Source of the DNA: Kribbella jiaozuonensis
GTDB taxonomy: Bacteria; Actinomycetota; Actinomycetes; Propionibacteriales; Kribbellaceae
Reading direction: 5' to 3'
Assembly: GCF_005233875.1 (NCBI RefSeq)
Contig: NZ_SZPZ01000004.1
Location: forward strand, 620,001-684,000
Length of the DNA: 64,000 nt
Within the stretch, counting starts at the first letter, position 1. Each line of letters begins with the position of its first letter. A model generated the notes under the pieces. The model was not told where the DNA came from. It saw only the letters and a list, made by a program, of their open reading frames with translations, and made no database searches. The position numbers and the translations under genes are program-made. Below are positions 33,960 through 42,419 of this stretch, in pieces.

Positions 33960-34441
33960 CCGCGATGACGATCGAAGACCGCCGTACGGCGTTGCACCAG
34001 GCGCTACGGGCTTTGTGGCTCGCGGTCGCCGAACTGGTCCTGAACGCGAACGACGACCAGCCGGAAGAGAGCGACCTGGCATCGGCCGAACACGCCGCCC
34101 AGCTCACCGTCGAGATCCAGGGCCGGCTGGCCGAGGCGATCGCTGCCCAGAAGGAGCCGACCGCCGTCGAACTGGCCGAGGTCGACCGGTTGGTACGGGA
34201 AGCAAGTCTCATCTACTGGCGCGATCTGCGCGCCCACGAGGCGGTCTCGCGATTGCGCGGCTCTACGAGACGCCGGGGTGGTCCCTGGCCGTCGTGGTGG
34301 TCGGGCGTCGAGCAGAGCCTCGAACGCTGTGAAGAACCGCTCGTCGCCGCCGGTCTCGCGATCGGCGACGCGTGGCATGAGCTCGTCACCGGATCGTCCC
34401 TCACGGGGACCGGGACGAATACCTCCAGGAGGTCGTCGTGA
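33956..34441 (+). CDS. protein of unknown function, 161 aa
   Basis: I do not recognise this protein. It is largely helical: residues 5-85 contain RTALHQALRALWLAVAELVLNANDD and TVEIQGRLAEAIAAQKEP, and the C-terminal part has WPSWWSGVEQSLERCEEPL. It could be a coiled-coil or helical-bundle partner of its neighbours. GTG 33956 overlaps the previous stop (GTGA); an alternative ATG lies at 33965. Its own stop overlaps the next GTG start in the same way, so it is locked into the operon by translational coupling on both sides. Confidence 0.7.
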   Translation: MTAMTIEDRRTALHQALRALWLAVAELVLNANDDQPEESDLASAEHAAQLTVEIQGRLAEAIAAQKEPTAVELAEVDRLVREASLIYWRDLRAHEAVSRLRGSTRRRGGPWPSWWSGVEQSLERCEEPLVAAGLAIGDAWHELVTGSSLTGTGTNTSRRSS

Positions 34442-36855
34442 CCAATGACAAGTTGCAGCCAGGACTCCCGGTCGTCGAGGTCGACCAGGCCTTCCCGCTG
34501 ATGACCACGGACTCGGTCGCCCGCCCGACGACCACCTCCGGCACCGGCGACCAGGGCCCGGTGGTGAGCGCAGCCATCCGCGACGTCCTGGGCTGGCGCC
34601 CCCGCGTCCAGGACCCGAAAGCCTTCACCGCCGCCCTCAGCGCCTCCTTCGAACTCTCCACCTTCGAGGACCACGTCGTCACCAAGTACGTCCCCCGCGG
34701 CGTAGCGGTCCAGGCCGACCTCGGCGGCGTCACCGGCGGCCAGGCCTCCCTCTACCTCCGCGCCAAAGCCGCCCACGAACAAATCACCCGCATGCTCGAC
34801 AGCCTCCAACCCCTCCGAACCGACGCCGACCCCCAGGACTGCGAGGCCTACCGAACCCTCGTCCGAGACTCGGTCCGCCGCATAGTCCTGGAATTCGGCC
34901 GCGAAGGCGGTCCCCGCGTCGCTTTGGTCGACTCGGCGTTCGGAGTGCTGACCGGCTTCAGCCCGAACACGATCACAGGATCCGTCGGCGCCCTGCCGGG
35001 CATGGGCAGCAAGCAGCCCGGCGTCGTGGCGCAGCCTATGGCGCCGTTCGGCGGCTCGCCGCCTGCGCCGCCCGTGGTGCCGGCCGCCGTCGCCGAGGTC
35101 GACCCGGACAGCGTGCCAGGTCAGCTCGGCGCGCTGCGCGATCGGTTCGGGCTCGACGACGATCACGTCAACACGGTGGACGAGGAGAAGCAGCGGACGA
35201 GTTTCTGGACTCTGGTCGAGCTGGTCACCGACCTCCAACGCTCGTGGGCGTTGCGCCGTACGGACTTCACCCTCGGCGCCGGTAGCGGGTTCCTCGGCAC
35301 GGACCTCGTACAGATCAGCAGGTTGCTCGCGGCGGCCTCCGAACAGGTCGACGAGTTCGAGGCGGTGCTGGACTCCGTGCTCGTGTCGGGTGCTGAACGG
35401 CAGACCGTGATCCTCGACCGCGGCACCGGGCTGACGCTCGACGACCTGACCCAGTGGCTGCGCGTGTTCGTCACCGAGGACGGGCCGAACATCATCCGCG
35501 ACACCGGCCGCGACGGCCTGGTCTCGAGCTTCACGCCGACTGCGATCGACCTGCTCGTCACCCTTCGCGACAAGCTCGTCCGACGGCTGATTCCATGTGG
35601 AAGCTCGGGGTGTGCGGGCGGTTGCCATTGCGGTTCTCGCGGCAAGGTCACGTGCATCCCGCTCGGTTGCTGTACGCCGCTGCCGCCCGGCATGTACTCC
35701 GGCCGCGTCAAGATCGCGGTGTCGACCCTGTGCGGGCTGATCGAGCGGTTGACCGCGAAGGCGATCCGGATCGGCCGCTTCTCCGGCGTGGTCCTCCTCG
35801 ACATCGCGGTCATGCCGTTCGAGAACGATGCCCTGCTCTCGGGGCAGGATTTCGTCCGAGTCGAGGTTCGGGGTCTGCACCTGCGTCCGACGTACGTCCC
35901 GGCCTTCGTCGCCGACGGACTGCAGCCGGTCGACCTCTCGACTCTCGTGCTGCCGCTCCAGGGCAGCGCCAGTGCCGACGACGACCACCTCGGCGGAATC
36001 TTCCAGCGCGGTGCGTTGCCGCTCTCTCTGCAGCAACTGCTCGACACCGCCGGTGGCCGAGGAGTCCTGCTGGCTGCCAGCGAGGTGCCGATGGCGATCG
36101 TCGACGGCGAGCTCGGCCGGATCATCCAGGGCCCGAGCGTCACCACCTGGCCACGGCTGCGGCCGGCGTACGACGTGGATCCCGACAGCGCACCGGACGC
36201 GTGGGACGACATTCCGCCGAACCAGCGGTTCGTCCCCCAGTCCCCGCTCGACCCGATCGAGCCCGAACCCGACGAGGACTGCCTGGACGAATGTGACGAC
36301 GACTGCGAGGACTGTGGTTGCGGATGCCACGGGTTCAAGGTGGGGCACTCGACGCTGGCGCGGTTCCGGGCGATTCTGGCCGACGACGACGTCCAGGAGC
36401 AGGCCCGGAAACTCAGGCAGGACTGGCCGACCTTCGCCAAGCTCGTGAAGACGCTCGGAAGCGACGAGCTCGGCGATCTCCTGACGTCGGTCGATGCCGC
36501 GAACACACACCGCATCGAGGAAGAGGCCGCCGCGGAACGCGCCGAGCGCGCCGGGGCCAAGACCAGGCAGCGGATCAAGGAACTCGAGGCCCGCGCGAAC
36601 GCCTTGACGTACAGCGCGATCCAGGCACGACGCGCGCTGGAACGGGCGCAGCAGGCGGCAGCGATGCGCGTCGGTCCGGCGCCGTTCCTGGTCCTGAGCA
36701 GCCAGCCGGCTCCAGCGGCTCCAGCGGCGCCGGCCAAGAAGGCCGCAGCCAAGAAGGCCCCGGCAGTGCCGCCGGCGAAGAAGGCCGCGGCCAAGAAGGC
36801 TGCGAAGAAGGCGCCGGCCAAGAAGGCCCCAGGTTCGCGCGGAGGAGGGAGCTGA
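34438..36855 (+). CDS. large protein of unknown function with two cysteine clusters and a Lys/Ala tail, 805 aa
   Basis: No known family is recognisable. Visible parts: an N-terminal alpha/beta region to about residue 170; a Pro/Ala linker near 205-225; a Cys cluster at 387-412 (CGSSGCAGGCHCG then CIPLGCC); a second Cys cluster at 615-630 in an acidic context (CLDECDDDCEDCGCGC); a helical, probably coiled-coil segment near 690-760; and a final 50-residue tail of PAKKAAAKKA repeats resembling histone H1 or mycobacterial HupB tails. The clusters could bind zinc or iron-sulfur. AGGAGG at 34427-34432 precedes GTG 34438, which overlaps the previous stop. The next gene begins 1 base after its stop. 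Confidence 0.75.
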   Translation: MTNDKLQPGLPVVEVDQAFPLMTTDSVARPTTTSGTGDQGPVVSAAIRDVLGWRPRVQDPKAFTAALSASFELSTFEDHVVTKYVPRGVAVQADLGGVTGGQASLYLRAKAAHEQITRMLDSLQPLRTDADPQDCEAYRTLVRDSVRRIVLEFGREGGPRVALVDSAFGVLTGFSPNTITGSVGALPGMGSKQPGVVAQPMAPFGGSPPAPPVVPAAVAEVDPDSVPGQLGALRDRFGLDDDHVNTVDEEKQRTSFWTLVELVTDLQRSWALRRTDFTLGAGSGFLGTDLVQISRLLAAASEQVDEFEAVLDSVLVSGAERQTVILDRGTGLTLDDLTQWLRVFVTEDGPNIIRDTGRDGLVSSFTPTAIDLLVTLRDKLVRRLIPCGSSGCAGGCHCGSRGKVTCIPLGCCTPLPPGMYSGRVKIAVSTLCGLIERLTAKAIRIGRFSGVVLLDIAVMPFENDALLSGQDFVRVEVRGLHLRPTYVPAFVADGLQPVDLSTLVLPLQGSASADDDHLGGIFQRGALPLSLQQLLDTAGGRGVLLAASEVPMAIVDGELGRIIQGPSVTTWPRLRPAYDVDPDSAPDAWDDIPPNQRFVPQSPLDPIEPEPDEDCLDECDDDCEDCGCGCHGFKVGHSTLARFRAILADDDVQEQARKLRQDWPTFAKLVKTLGSDELGDLLTSVDAANTHRIEEEAAAERAERAGAKTRQRIKELEARANALTYSAIQARRALERAQQAAAMRVGPAPFLVLSSQPAPAAPAAPAKKAAAKKAPAVPPAKKAAAKKAAKKAPAKKAPGSRGGGS

Positions 36856-36856
36856 C

Positions 36857-38086
36857 ATGCTTTCCGAGCGGGATTATCAGGACTTGCTGGATCGGATGCA
36901 GGCGCTGCGGAGTCAGGTGGCGGAGCGGTTGTCGGGGAGTTTGGTTTCCAATCCGGCGTTGGCGGAGGAGATCAACAAGCAGCTCGACGATCTGGTGACG
37001 GCGGCTCGGGAGGCGGATGCGGCGGGGCCGCGGCCGCCGGACCGGGGGCTGGCGGAGTTGGTCGGGGTCGGGCCGGATGCGGCGCAGGAGTTCGGCGACG
37101 TCAAGATTCCGCAGGGTGTCGCGGAGTACGACGAGAACGTCAACTCCGAGCGCGTCGTCGCGGTCGGCGATCTGTACTACATCTATCAGCACGAGAAGAT
37201 CGGCGTCTTCAAGGTCGTGCAGCGGTTGAAGCAGCTGTTCGAGGGCGGCGCGATCCGGCTGTCGGGCGGCGAGGGCGCGTACCGGCTCTACCAGTTCGAC
37301 CGTCGTGACGTACTGCGCTACACCGCGAAGGACCGGCTGGCGGCGTACCGGCGGGTGCTCGGCTACGGCCGCGGACTCGGCGCCGGGCAGAGCCGGCCGA
37401 ACACCGACTTCCACATGCTGTTCTCGCACTTCATCAACCAGGTCACGCTGTTCTGGCGCGACAAGCGGATAAGCGATGTGATCCGGGAACGGGCGCTGGA
37501 CCCGAGCTTCGGGTCGATCGCGGTCGTCCGCCGGGCCGGGCTCGATCTGCGCAACAACCTGAAGTTCACGTCGTACGGTCACCTCAACGTACTGCGGGTC
37601 GAAGTCATGCAACTGCTCGAGGAATGCTTCGCGATCCTCGGCTCTGAGGACGTCAAGGATCTGTTCGGCGCCGCGAACGCGTGGGACGTCGTCGACGAGG
37701 TGCTGATCAGGTACTTCGACGTACGCCTGCAGAGCAGTCCGCGGCAACGGATGGCGGTCAACGGCCGCGACGTACTGCGGTGGCTGTCCGGCAACCACGT
37801 GATGGAGACCGGGCGCGGCCAGTTCGAGGCGCTGCTGATGGAGATCGCCGAGCCGTCCGAGGAATGGCTGACGTCGGCCCAGGCGATGAGCCTCGCCCGG
37901 CGTTCCGGGACCGACCGGGTCATGCCATGGGAGCAGCTCGGACAGTCCGGCGTCGCCGCGCGGTACAGCGAACGTACGCCGGCGCAGATGCCGCCGAGCG
38001 CCCGCGGGCCGATGTACCCGCGGCGCGGCGGCACCGGTACCTATCGGGGTGGCCAAGGCGGCGTACCCGTCCGGACCCGCCCGTGA
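36857..38086 (+). CDS. protein of unknown function, 409 aa
   Basis: Not assignable. The N-terminal 50 residues are a charged helix (ERDYQDLLDRMQALRSQVAERL). The middle has YYIYQHEKIGVFKVVQRLKQLFEGGAIRL and TDFHMLFSHFINQVTLFWRDKRISDVI, which look like a compact helical domain with conserved aromatic residues. The C-terminus is a Gly/Arg/Pro-rich disordered tail (PMYPRRGGTGTYRGGQGG). There is no signal peptide or catalytic motif. It starts 1 base after the cysteine-rich protein and ends 7 bases before the M20 peptidase, so it belongs to the same operon. Confidence 0.73.
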   Translation: MLSERDYQDLLDRMQALRSQVAERLSGSLVSNPALAEEINKQLDDLVTAAREADAAGPRPPDRGLAELVGVGPDAAQEFGDVKIPQGVAEYDENVNSERVVAVGDLYYIYQHEKIGVFKVVQRLKQLFEGGAIRLSGGEGAYRLYQFDRRDVLRYTAKDRLAAYRRVLGYGRGLGAGQSRPNTDFHMLFSHFINQVTLFWRDKRISDVIRERALDPSFGSIAVVRRAGLDLRNNLKFTSYGHLNVLRVEVMQLLEECFAILGSEDVKDLFGAANAWDVVDEVLIRYFDVRLQSSPRQRMAVNGRDVLRWLSGNHVMETGRGQFEALLMEIAEPSEEWLTSAQAMSLARRSGTDRVMPWEQLGQSGVAARYSERTPAQMPPSARGPMYPRRGGTGTYRGGQGGVPVRTRP

Positions 38087-38093
38087 CTGAACG

Positions 38094-39482
38094 ATGATCT
38101 CTCCGCAGGTGCTTGCCGCTGCCAAGCAGCGGCAAGCACGACGTCTGACCGAGCTGCTGGACTGGCTTGCCATCCCCTCGGTCAGTGCGGACCCGCGCCA
38201 CACCGACGACGTACGCCGGGCCGCCCGCTGGCTCGCGTCCTGGCAGCGTGCTCGCGGCGCGACGGTGGACCTGCGGCCGACGCGCAACGGACGCGACGTC
38301 GTCGTCGCACGCTGGCCGGCCGCGCCCGGCGCCAGGCAGGTGGTCATCTACGGGCACTACGACGTACAGCCGGCCGGCCCTGGCTGGTCGTCGCACCCGT
38401 TCCGCCCGGTCATTCGTGACGGCGTCATCTACGCCCGCGGCGCCAACGACGACAAGGGGCAGCTGTTCGCGCACCTGTGCGCCCTGGACGCGTGGCCCGG
38501 CGTACTGCCCGCCGAGGTCATCGTGATCGCGGAGGGAGCCGAGGAGGTCGGCAGCCCCGGCTTTGCCCAGGTCATCGGCGAACTCCGCGGACTCCGGCCG
38601 ACGGCCGTGATCGTGTCCGACACCGAGCGGTACGACGACGGAACGCCGACCGTCACGATCAGCCAGCGCGGCCGCCTCGCCGCCTCGCTCACCGTCGACA
38701 CCGGCGGTACGGCGGTACACGCGGGGCGACTCGGCGGCGCCGTCGTCGACCCGAGCCTCATCCTCGCCGACGCGCTGCGCATCTTGCGGACAGAACTCTT
38801 CGCGGACACGATCGCCGTCCGATCCACCGCAACGACGAGAACCGACGACTCCATCAAACGAGCCGCACCGGGCCGGGCCACGGTCGGTCGCGGTCTCGAC
38901 AAGCGGGTCACGCTGCGCGGATCGGTCGGAGTCACGCAGCTCGTCGCCGGCACCGGCGGTGCGTCGCTGCCATCGCGCGCGGTCGCGACGCTGGACCTCC
39001 GGCTGCCACCACGATCCGACCCGGCAGACGTCGTACTGCGTGCCCGTCGTCTGCTCGCATCCTTCGCGCCGCACGTCCGGCTCCGATTCACCGGCGGCGT
39101 GCCGGCGATCGAGACACTGCCGGACGACTTTGTCCGGCGGGCGGTCGATCAGGCGTGTACCGCGATCGTCGGCCGGCCGGCGGTCGACGTCCGGTCCGGT
39201 GGCACGATCCCGGCCGTCGGCATCCTCGCGCGGGCGTTGCGGATTCGCCCGCTGTTGCTGGGATTCGGGCCGCCGGCGGGGAACGCACACGGGCCGGATG
39301 AGGCGATGGACATCGCCGGATGGGCGGCCGGAGTACAACTCTCCGCGGCATTGCTGTCGGCATTGACCCGGCCTATTAGAGCCGAGCCGGTACCGGTATT
39401 GCGGCGAAAGGATCACCATGGTGAGATCCGGCAGTTTCGTTGCGGCGAATTGCCGGTGCAGCTCGAGGGGGAGGGACGATGA
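38094..39482 (+). CDS. M20-family metallopeptidase (dipeptidase-like)
   Basis: A 462-residue peptidase with all M20 metal-site motifs: YGHYDVQP (first metal His and catalytic Asp), RGANDDKG (bridging Asp), EGAEEVGS (general base Glu plus metal Glu), SDTERYDDGTP (metal Asp) and the last His in NAHGPDEAMD. The central lid/dimerisation domain is about residues 195-330. It should hydrolyse dipeptides or acylated amino acids with two zinc ions. In this operon it could process peptides released from peptidoglycan or from the metallopeptidase; this is inference. The stop overlaps the ATG of the LuxR gene. Confidence 0.88.
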   Translation: MISPQVLAAAKQRQARRLTELLDWLAIPSVSADPRHTDDVRRAARWLASWQRARGATVDLRPTRNGRDVVVARWPAAPGARQVVIYGHYDVQPAGPGWSSHPFRPVIRDGVIYARGANDDKGQLFAHLCALDAWPGVLPAEVIVIAEGAEEVGSPGFAQVIGELRGLRPTAVIVSDTERYDDGTPTVTISQRGRLAASLTVDTGGTAVHAGRLGGAVVDPSLILADALRILRTELFADTIAVRSTATTRTDDSIKRAAPGRATVGRGLDKRVTLRGSVGVTQLVAGTGGASLPSRAVATLDLRLPPRSDPADVVLRARRLLASFAPHVRLRFTGGVPAIETLPDDFVRRAVDQACTAIVGRPAVDVRSGGTIPAVGILARALRIRPLLLGFGPPAGNAHGPDEAMDIAGWAAGVQLSAALLSALTRPIRAEPVPVLRRKDHHGEIRQFRCGELPVQLEGEGR

Positions 39483-39916
39483 CCGCTACCGCTACGCCTG
39501 CGTCGACCCGGGGGTCCGCGACCTTGGCGCACTCCCCTCCCCCACCCCGCACCACCTCGGAGGAGACTGCCGACGCGGAGTTGCAGCAGTGCATCGTGGC
39601 CGCGCTCCGGGCGATGATCGATCACGTCGAACTGACCGTCGTGGAGACGACGACCAGCGACGGCACGGTCTCGGTCATGCTCGAGCACGACAACGTGCGC
39701 TGCGTGCTGGTCGTCTCGGCTCAGGTTCCCCGCCACAGCCTGAGCCCACGCGAACTCCAGATCGCCCGCCTGGTCGCCGACGGCGCCACGAATCGCGCCA
39801 TCGCCAGCTCACTCGAGATCAGCCCCTGGACAGTCTCCACCCACATGCGCCGCATCTTCGCCAAACTCGACGTCTCCAGCCGAGCCGAGATGGTCGCCCA
39901 ATTCTTCGGCGCGTGA
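39479..39916 (+). CDS. small LuxR-type (GerE) transcriptional regulator, 145 aa
   Basis: A 145-residue protein with a short N-terminal domain (residues 30-80, beginning ADAELQQCIVAALRAMIDHVEL) and a GerE helix-turn-helix (about 84-140: LSPRELQIARLVADGATNRAIASSL, SPWTVSTHMRRIFAKLDV). It has no receiver Asp pocket and no autoinducer domain. ATG 39479 has a GGGGGAGGG site and overlaps the M20 stop by ATGA, making it the last gene of the acidic-protein operon and probably its own regulator. It ends 7 bases before the convergent LysR gene. Confidence 0.87.
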   Translation: MTATATPASTRGSATLAHSPPPPRTTSEETADAELQQCIVAALRAMIDHVELTVVETTTSDGTVSVMLEHDNVRCVLVVSAQVPRHSLSPRELQIARLVADGATNRAIASSLEISPWTVSTHMRRIFAKLDVSSRAEMVAQFFGA

Positions 39917-39923
39917 TCCGGGG

Positions 39924-40799
39924 TCAGTGCAGCAGCTTGAGGACGAGAGACAGCGGGGACCAGTTGGTGCGGCCCCGGCGGGTGAGCGCGTAGGCGCGCA
40001 TCCGGGGTTCGGGGGTGCGGAGGCGGCGGAGGGAGATGCCGGTGGTTTTGGGGTAGGCGGCGGGCATCAGGGCTACGCCCAGGCCGGCGGTGATCATTTC
40101 CTGGACCAGTTGGAGGGTGTCGGCGCGTTGGGTGATGTGGGGTTCGAAGCCGGCGAGGGCGGCCAGGGTACGGACGACGTGCTCGTCGGCGGTGTGGCGG
40201 GAGTTCACGATCCAGTCGCTGTCGGCGAAGGCGGCTAGTACTTCGGCCGACGTACCGCTGGTGCGGCGGGACTGGGACGGTACGGCGAGGCCCCAGGTGG
40301 ACTCCCAGAGCGGAGTGGATTCGAGCGCCGGATCGACCGCGGCGGGCGCGAGGTTGTAGTCGTAGCTCAGCACGAGGTCGACCTGGTCCCGCTCCAACAG
40401 CGCGAGCGCCTCGGGTGGCTCCTGCTCCTGGATCTCGAGCCGTACGGCGGGGTGCTCCGCGGCGAGCCGGTGTACGACGGGGAGCAGGCTGTCCCGGATG
40501 ACCGTATGGAACGCCGCGACGCGAACCGTCCCGGCCGGCTCGGCCGACGGATCGAGGTCGGCGCGCGCAGCCTCGTGGGCCGCGAGGATCTCGACCGCGT
40601 GCCCGGCCAGTCGCCGACCCGCCGGGGTAAGCCGGACGCGGCGGCCGTCGGGCTCGATCAGCGGCGTACCGACCTCCCGGGCGAGCGCGGCGATCTGTTG
40701 CGAGACGGTCGACGTGGTGACGCCGAGCGTTGCCGAGACGGCCTGCATCGAGCCCAATCGGGACAGGGCGAGCAGCAGCTCGAGACGCCGTACATCCAT
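39924..40799 (-). CDS. LysR-family transcriptional regulator
   Basis: A 291-residue LTTR: an N-terminal winged helix (residues 1-60, MDVRRLELLLALSRLGSMQAVS, GVTTSTVSQQIAALAREVG) and a periplasmic-binding-protein-like effector domain from about 88 onward. It is divergent from an EamA-type transporter and separated by 72 bases containing a short dyad next to its start codon, so it most likely controls that transporter. The effector is unknown. Confidence 0.9.
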   Translation of the reverse strand: MDVRRLELLLALSRLGSMQAVSATLGVTTSTVSQQIAALAREVGTPLIEPDGRRVRLTPAGRRLAGHAVEILAAHEAARADLDPSAEPAGTVRVAAFHTVIRDSLLPVVHRLAAEHPAVRLEIQEQEPPEALALLERDQVDLVLSYDYNLAPAAVDPALESTPLWESTWGLAVPSQSRRTSGTSAEVLAAFADSDWIVNSRHTADEHVVRTLAALAGFEPHITQRADTLQLVQEMITAGLGVALMPAAYPKTTGISLRRLRTPEPRMRAYALTRRGRTNWSPLSLVLKLLH

Positions 40800-40813
40800 T
40801 CATGAATCATGAA
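40799..40813. promoter_or_regulatory. short dyad at the LysR start, candidate LTTR site
   Basis: TTCAT at 40799-40803 and ATGAA at 40809-40813 form a perfect dyad around GAATC, giving a T-N11-A-like LysR box. It touches the LysR start codon at 40799 and lies 58 bases upstream of the EamA ATG. Autorepression by LysR is plausible. Confidence 0.35.
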
Positions 40814-40871
40814 CGATTTGTCCAGGATTAACACGTGGACGCGAATAAAATCGCGAGCTTCACTGGAAAGC

Positions 40872-41744
40872 ATGCGCACACGAGACAGGCAGACCGGCGT
40901 AGCGTTCGCGGTCCTGTCGATGACGATGGTCCAGCTCGGACTGGCCGCCTCCGTCGGGCTCTTCGACCGGGTCGGCCCGGAGGGCGCTGCCTGGCTGCGG
41001 CTGGCCTGCGCCGGCTTGATCGTGCTCGTGCTGTTCCGCCCGCGACCCAGCTCGTTCGACCGCAAGTCATTCCTGGCCGCGGTCGGTCTCGGCATCGCAA
41101 CCGCCGGCGTGACGCTCCTCTTCATGGCCGCCGCTGCTCGGCTGCCACTCGGTACGGCGAGCGCGCTCGAGTTCCTCGGTCCGCTCACAGTCGCAGTACT
41201 GCGGAGTCGCGGCCGGCTGATCTGGCCCGGGCTGGCGTTCGTCGGGGTGATGCTGCTGACTCAGCCCTGGCACGGATCGGTCGACGGACTCGGCGTGCTG
41301 TTCGCGCTCGGCGCGGCCGCCTGCTGGGCGGCGTACATCGTCCTCACCCAGCACGTCGGCGGGAACGTGACCGGTCTGCAAGGCATGGGCGTATCGCTGC
41401 CGGTGGCTGCCGTCGTCGCCACCGCGGTCGCCGGGCCGAGCACGATCCCGGTGATGACGTGGCAGCTGGTCGCGATCGGTTTCGGGCTGGCGCTGCTGCT
41501 CCCGGTGATCCCGTTCAGCCTCGAGTACCTGGCTCTCCGCAGGCTCGACGCCGGGGTGTTCGGCACCCTGATGAGCCTCGAGCCCGCGCTCGCACTCCTG
41601 GTCGGCTGGATCTTCCTCAGCCAGGCGCCGGGACTCCTGCAGGTGGTCGGCATCGCCTCGGTGGTGGCCGCAGGCGTCGGCGCCGAGCGGTCGGTCAAAC
41701 AAACCGACCGGCTCAGCGCCGACGTGGACCGGGTGTCCGTGTAG
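40872..41744 (+). CDS. EamA/DMT-superfamily transporter (RhtA-like)
   Basis: A 290-residue membrane protein with ten hydrophobic segments arranged as two EamA repeats. The end of the second repeat, PVIPFSLEYLALRRLDAGVFGTLMSLEPALALLVGWI, is typical of the RhtA amino-acid/metabolite exporter subgroup. ATG 40872 with a GGAAAG site is preferred over 40809, which would add 21 polar residues. Its stop abuts the convergent F420 reductase gene. Confidence 0.87.
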   Translation: MRTRDRQTGVAFAVLSMTMVQLGLAASVGLFDRVGPEGAAWLRLACAGLIVLVLFRPRPSSFDRKSFLAAVGLGIATAGVTLLFMAAAARLPLGTASALEFLGPLTVAVLRSRGRLIWPGLAFVGVMLLTQPWHGSVDGLGVLFALGAAACWAAYIVLTQHVGGNVTGLQGMGVSLPVAAVVATAVAGPSTIPVMTWQLVAIGFGLALLLPVIPFSLEYLALRRLDAGVFGTLMSLEPALALLVGWIFLSQAPGLLQVVGIASVVAAGVGAERSVKQTDRLSADVDRVSV

Positions 41745-42419
41745 CTAAGCGGCAGCCCGGGCTTGGGCTACCTCTTGGCCTTTGACGGTTTCCGGGTAGC
41801 GGGCCAGCATGTCGCGGAGTTCGTCCGCGCCGACGTTGGCGCCGAAGGACTCGGCGCCGGGCTCCAGGCTCTTGCCCTCGGCAAGCGGACCGGCGAGGAC
41901 CGGGTCGAAGCCGAGAGCGTCGACTATGGCCGCCGCCTCAGCCGCGTCCGCGGCCTCACCCGCGACCGCGATCGCCTTGCGGTCGGCCGATCCGGCCGGA
42001 CGGGCGCCTTCGTCGAGGTCGTGGTAACCCATGTGGTTGAAGGCCTTCACGACACGGGACCCGGGCAGGAACTCCTGCACGAGCTCCGACGACGAGGTCC
42101 GCGGGTCGGTCAGGTCGGAGCGGATGCCGTCGACCTCCCACCAATAGTTCATCGCGTCGATGACGAGCTTCCCGCGCAGCGCGTCGACCGGGATCGTCTG
42201 GTACTTCCCGAGCGGCAGCGCCAGGATCACCACATCGGCCTCGGCCGCGGCCTCGGCAGCAGTCGTGGCCACGGCGCCCGGCGTGACGACCTCCACGATC
42301 AGCGCGATCTTCGAGACGTCACCCGACCCCGCGATCAGCACGCGATACCCAGCGGCGACCGCGAGCCGGGCCAGGACGGTCCCGACCTTCCCGGCTCCCA
42401 GGATCCCGATCGTCGTCAC
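41745..42419 (-). CDS. NADPH-dependent F420 reductase-like protein
   Basis: A 224-residue Rossmann protein: GILGAGKVGTVLARLAVAAGYRVLIAGS at the N-terminus, DVVILALPLGKYQTIP, and VVKAFNHMGYHDLDEG, which is the F420_oxidored family pattern. These enzymes move electrons between NADPH and cofactor F420. Its start overlaps the end of the LLM-class oxidoreductase (ATGA), and the pairing suggests it supplies reduced F420 or flavin to that enzyme. Confidence 0.85.
   Translation of the reverse strand: MTTIGILGAGKVGTVLARLAVAAGYRVLIAGSGDVSKIALIVEVVTPGAVATTAAEAAAEADVVILALPLGKYQTIPVDALRGKLVIDAMNYWWEVDGIRSDLTDPRTSSSELVQEFLPGSRVVKAFNHMGYHDLDEGARPAGSADRKAIAVAGEAADAAEAAAIVDALGFDPVLAGPLAEGKSLEPGAESFGANVGADELRDMLARYPETVKGQEVAQARAAA

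Noticed and set aside
29888..39916. Reading the unknown operon as an extracellular contractile injection system or a prophage remnant
   Set aside because: There is an endolysin-like amidase domain but no sheath, tube, baseplate, AAA ATPase, capsid, terminase, portal or integrase gene.
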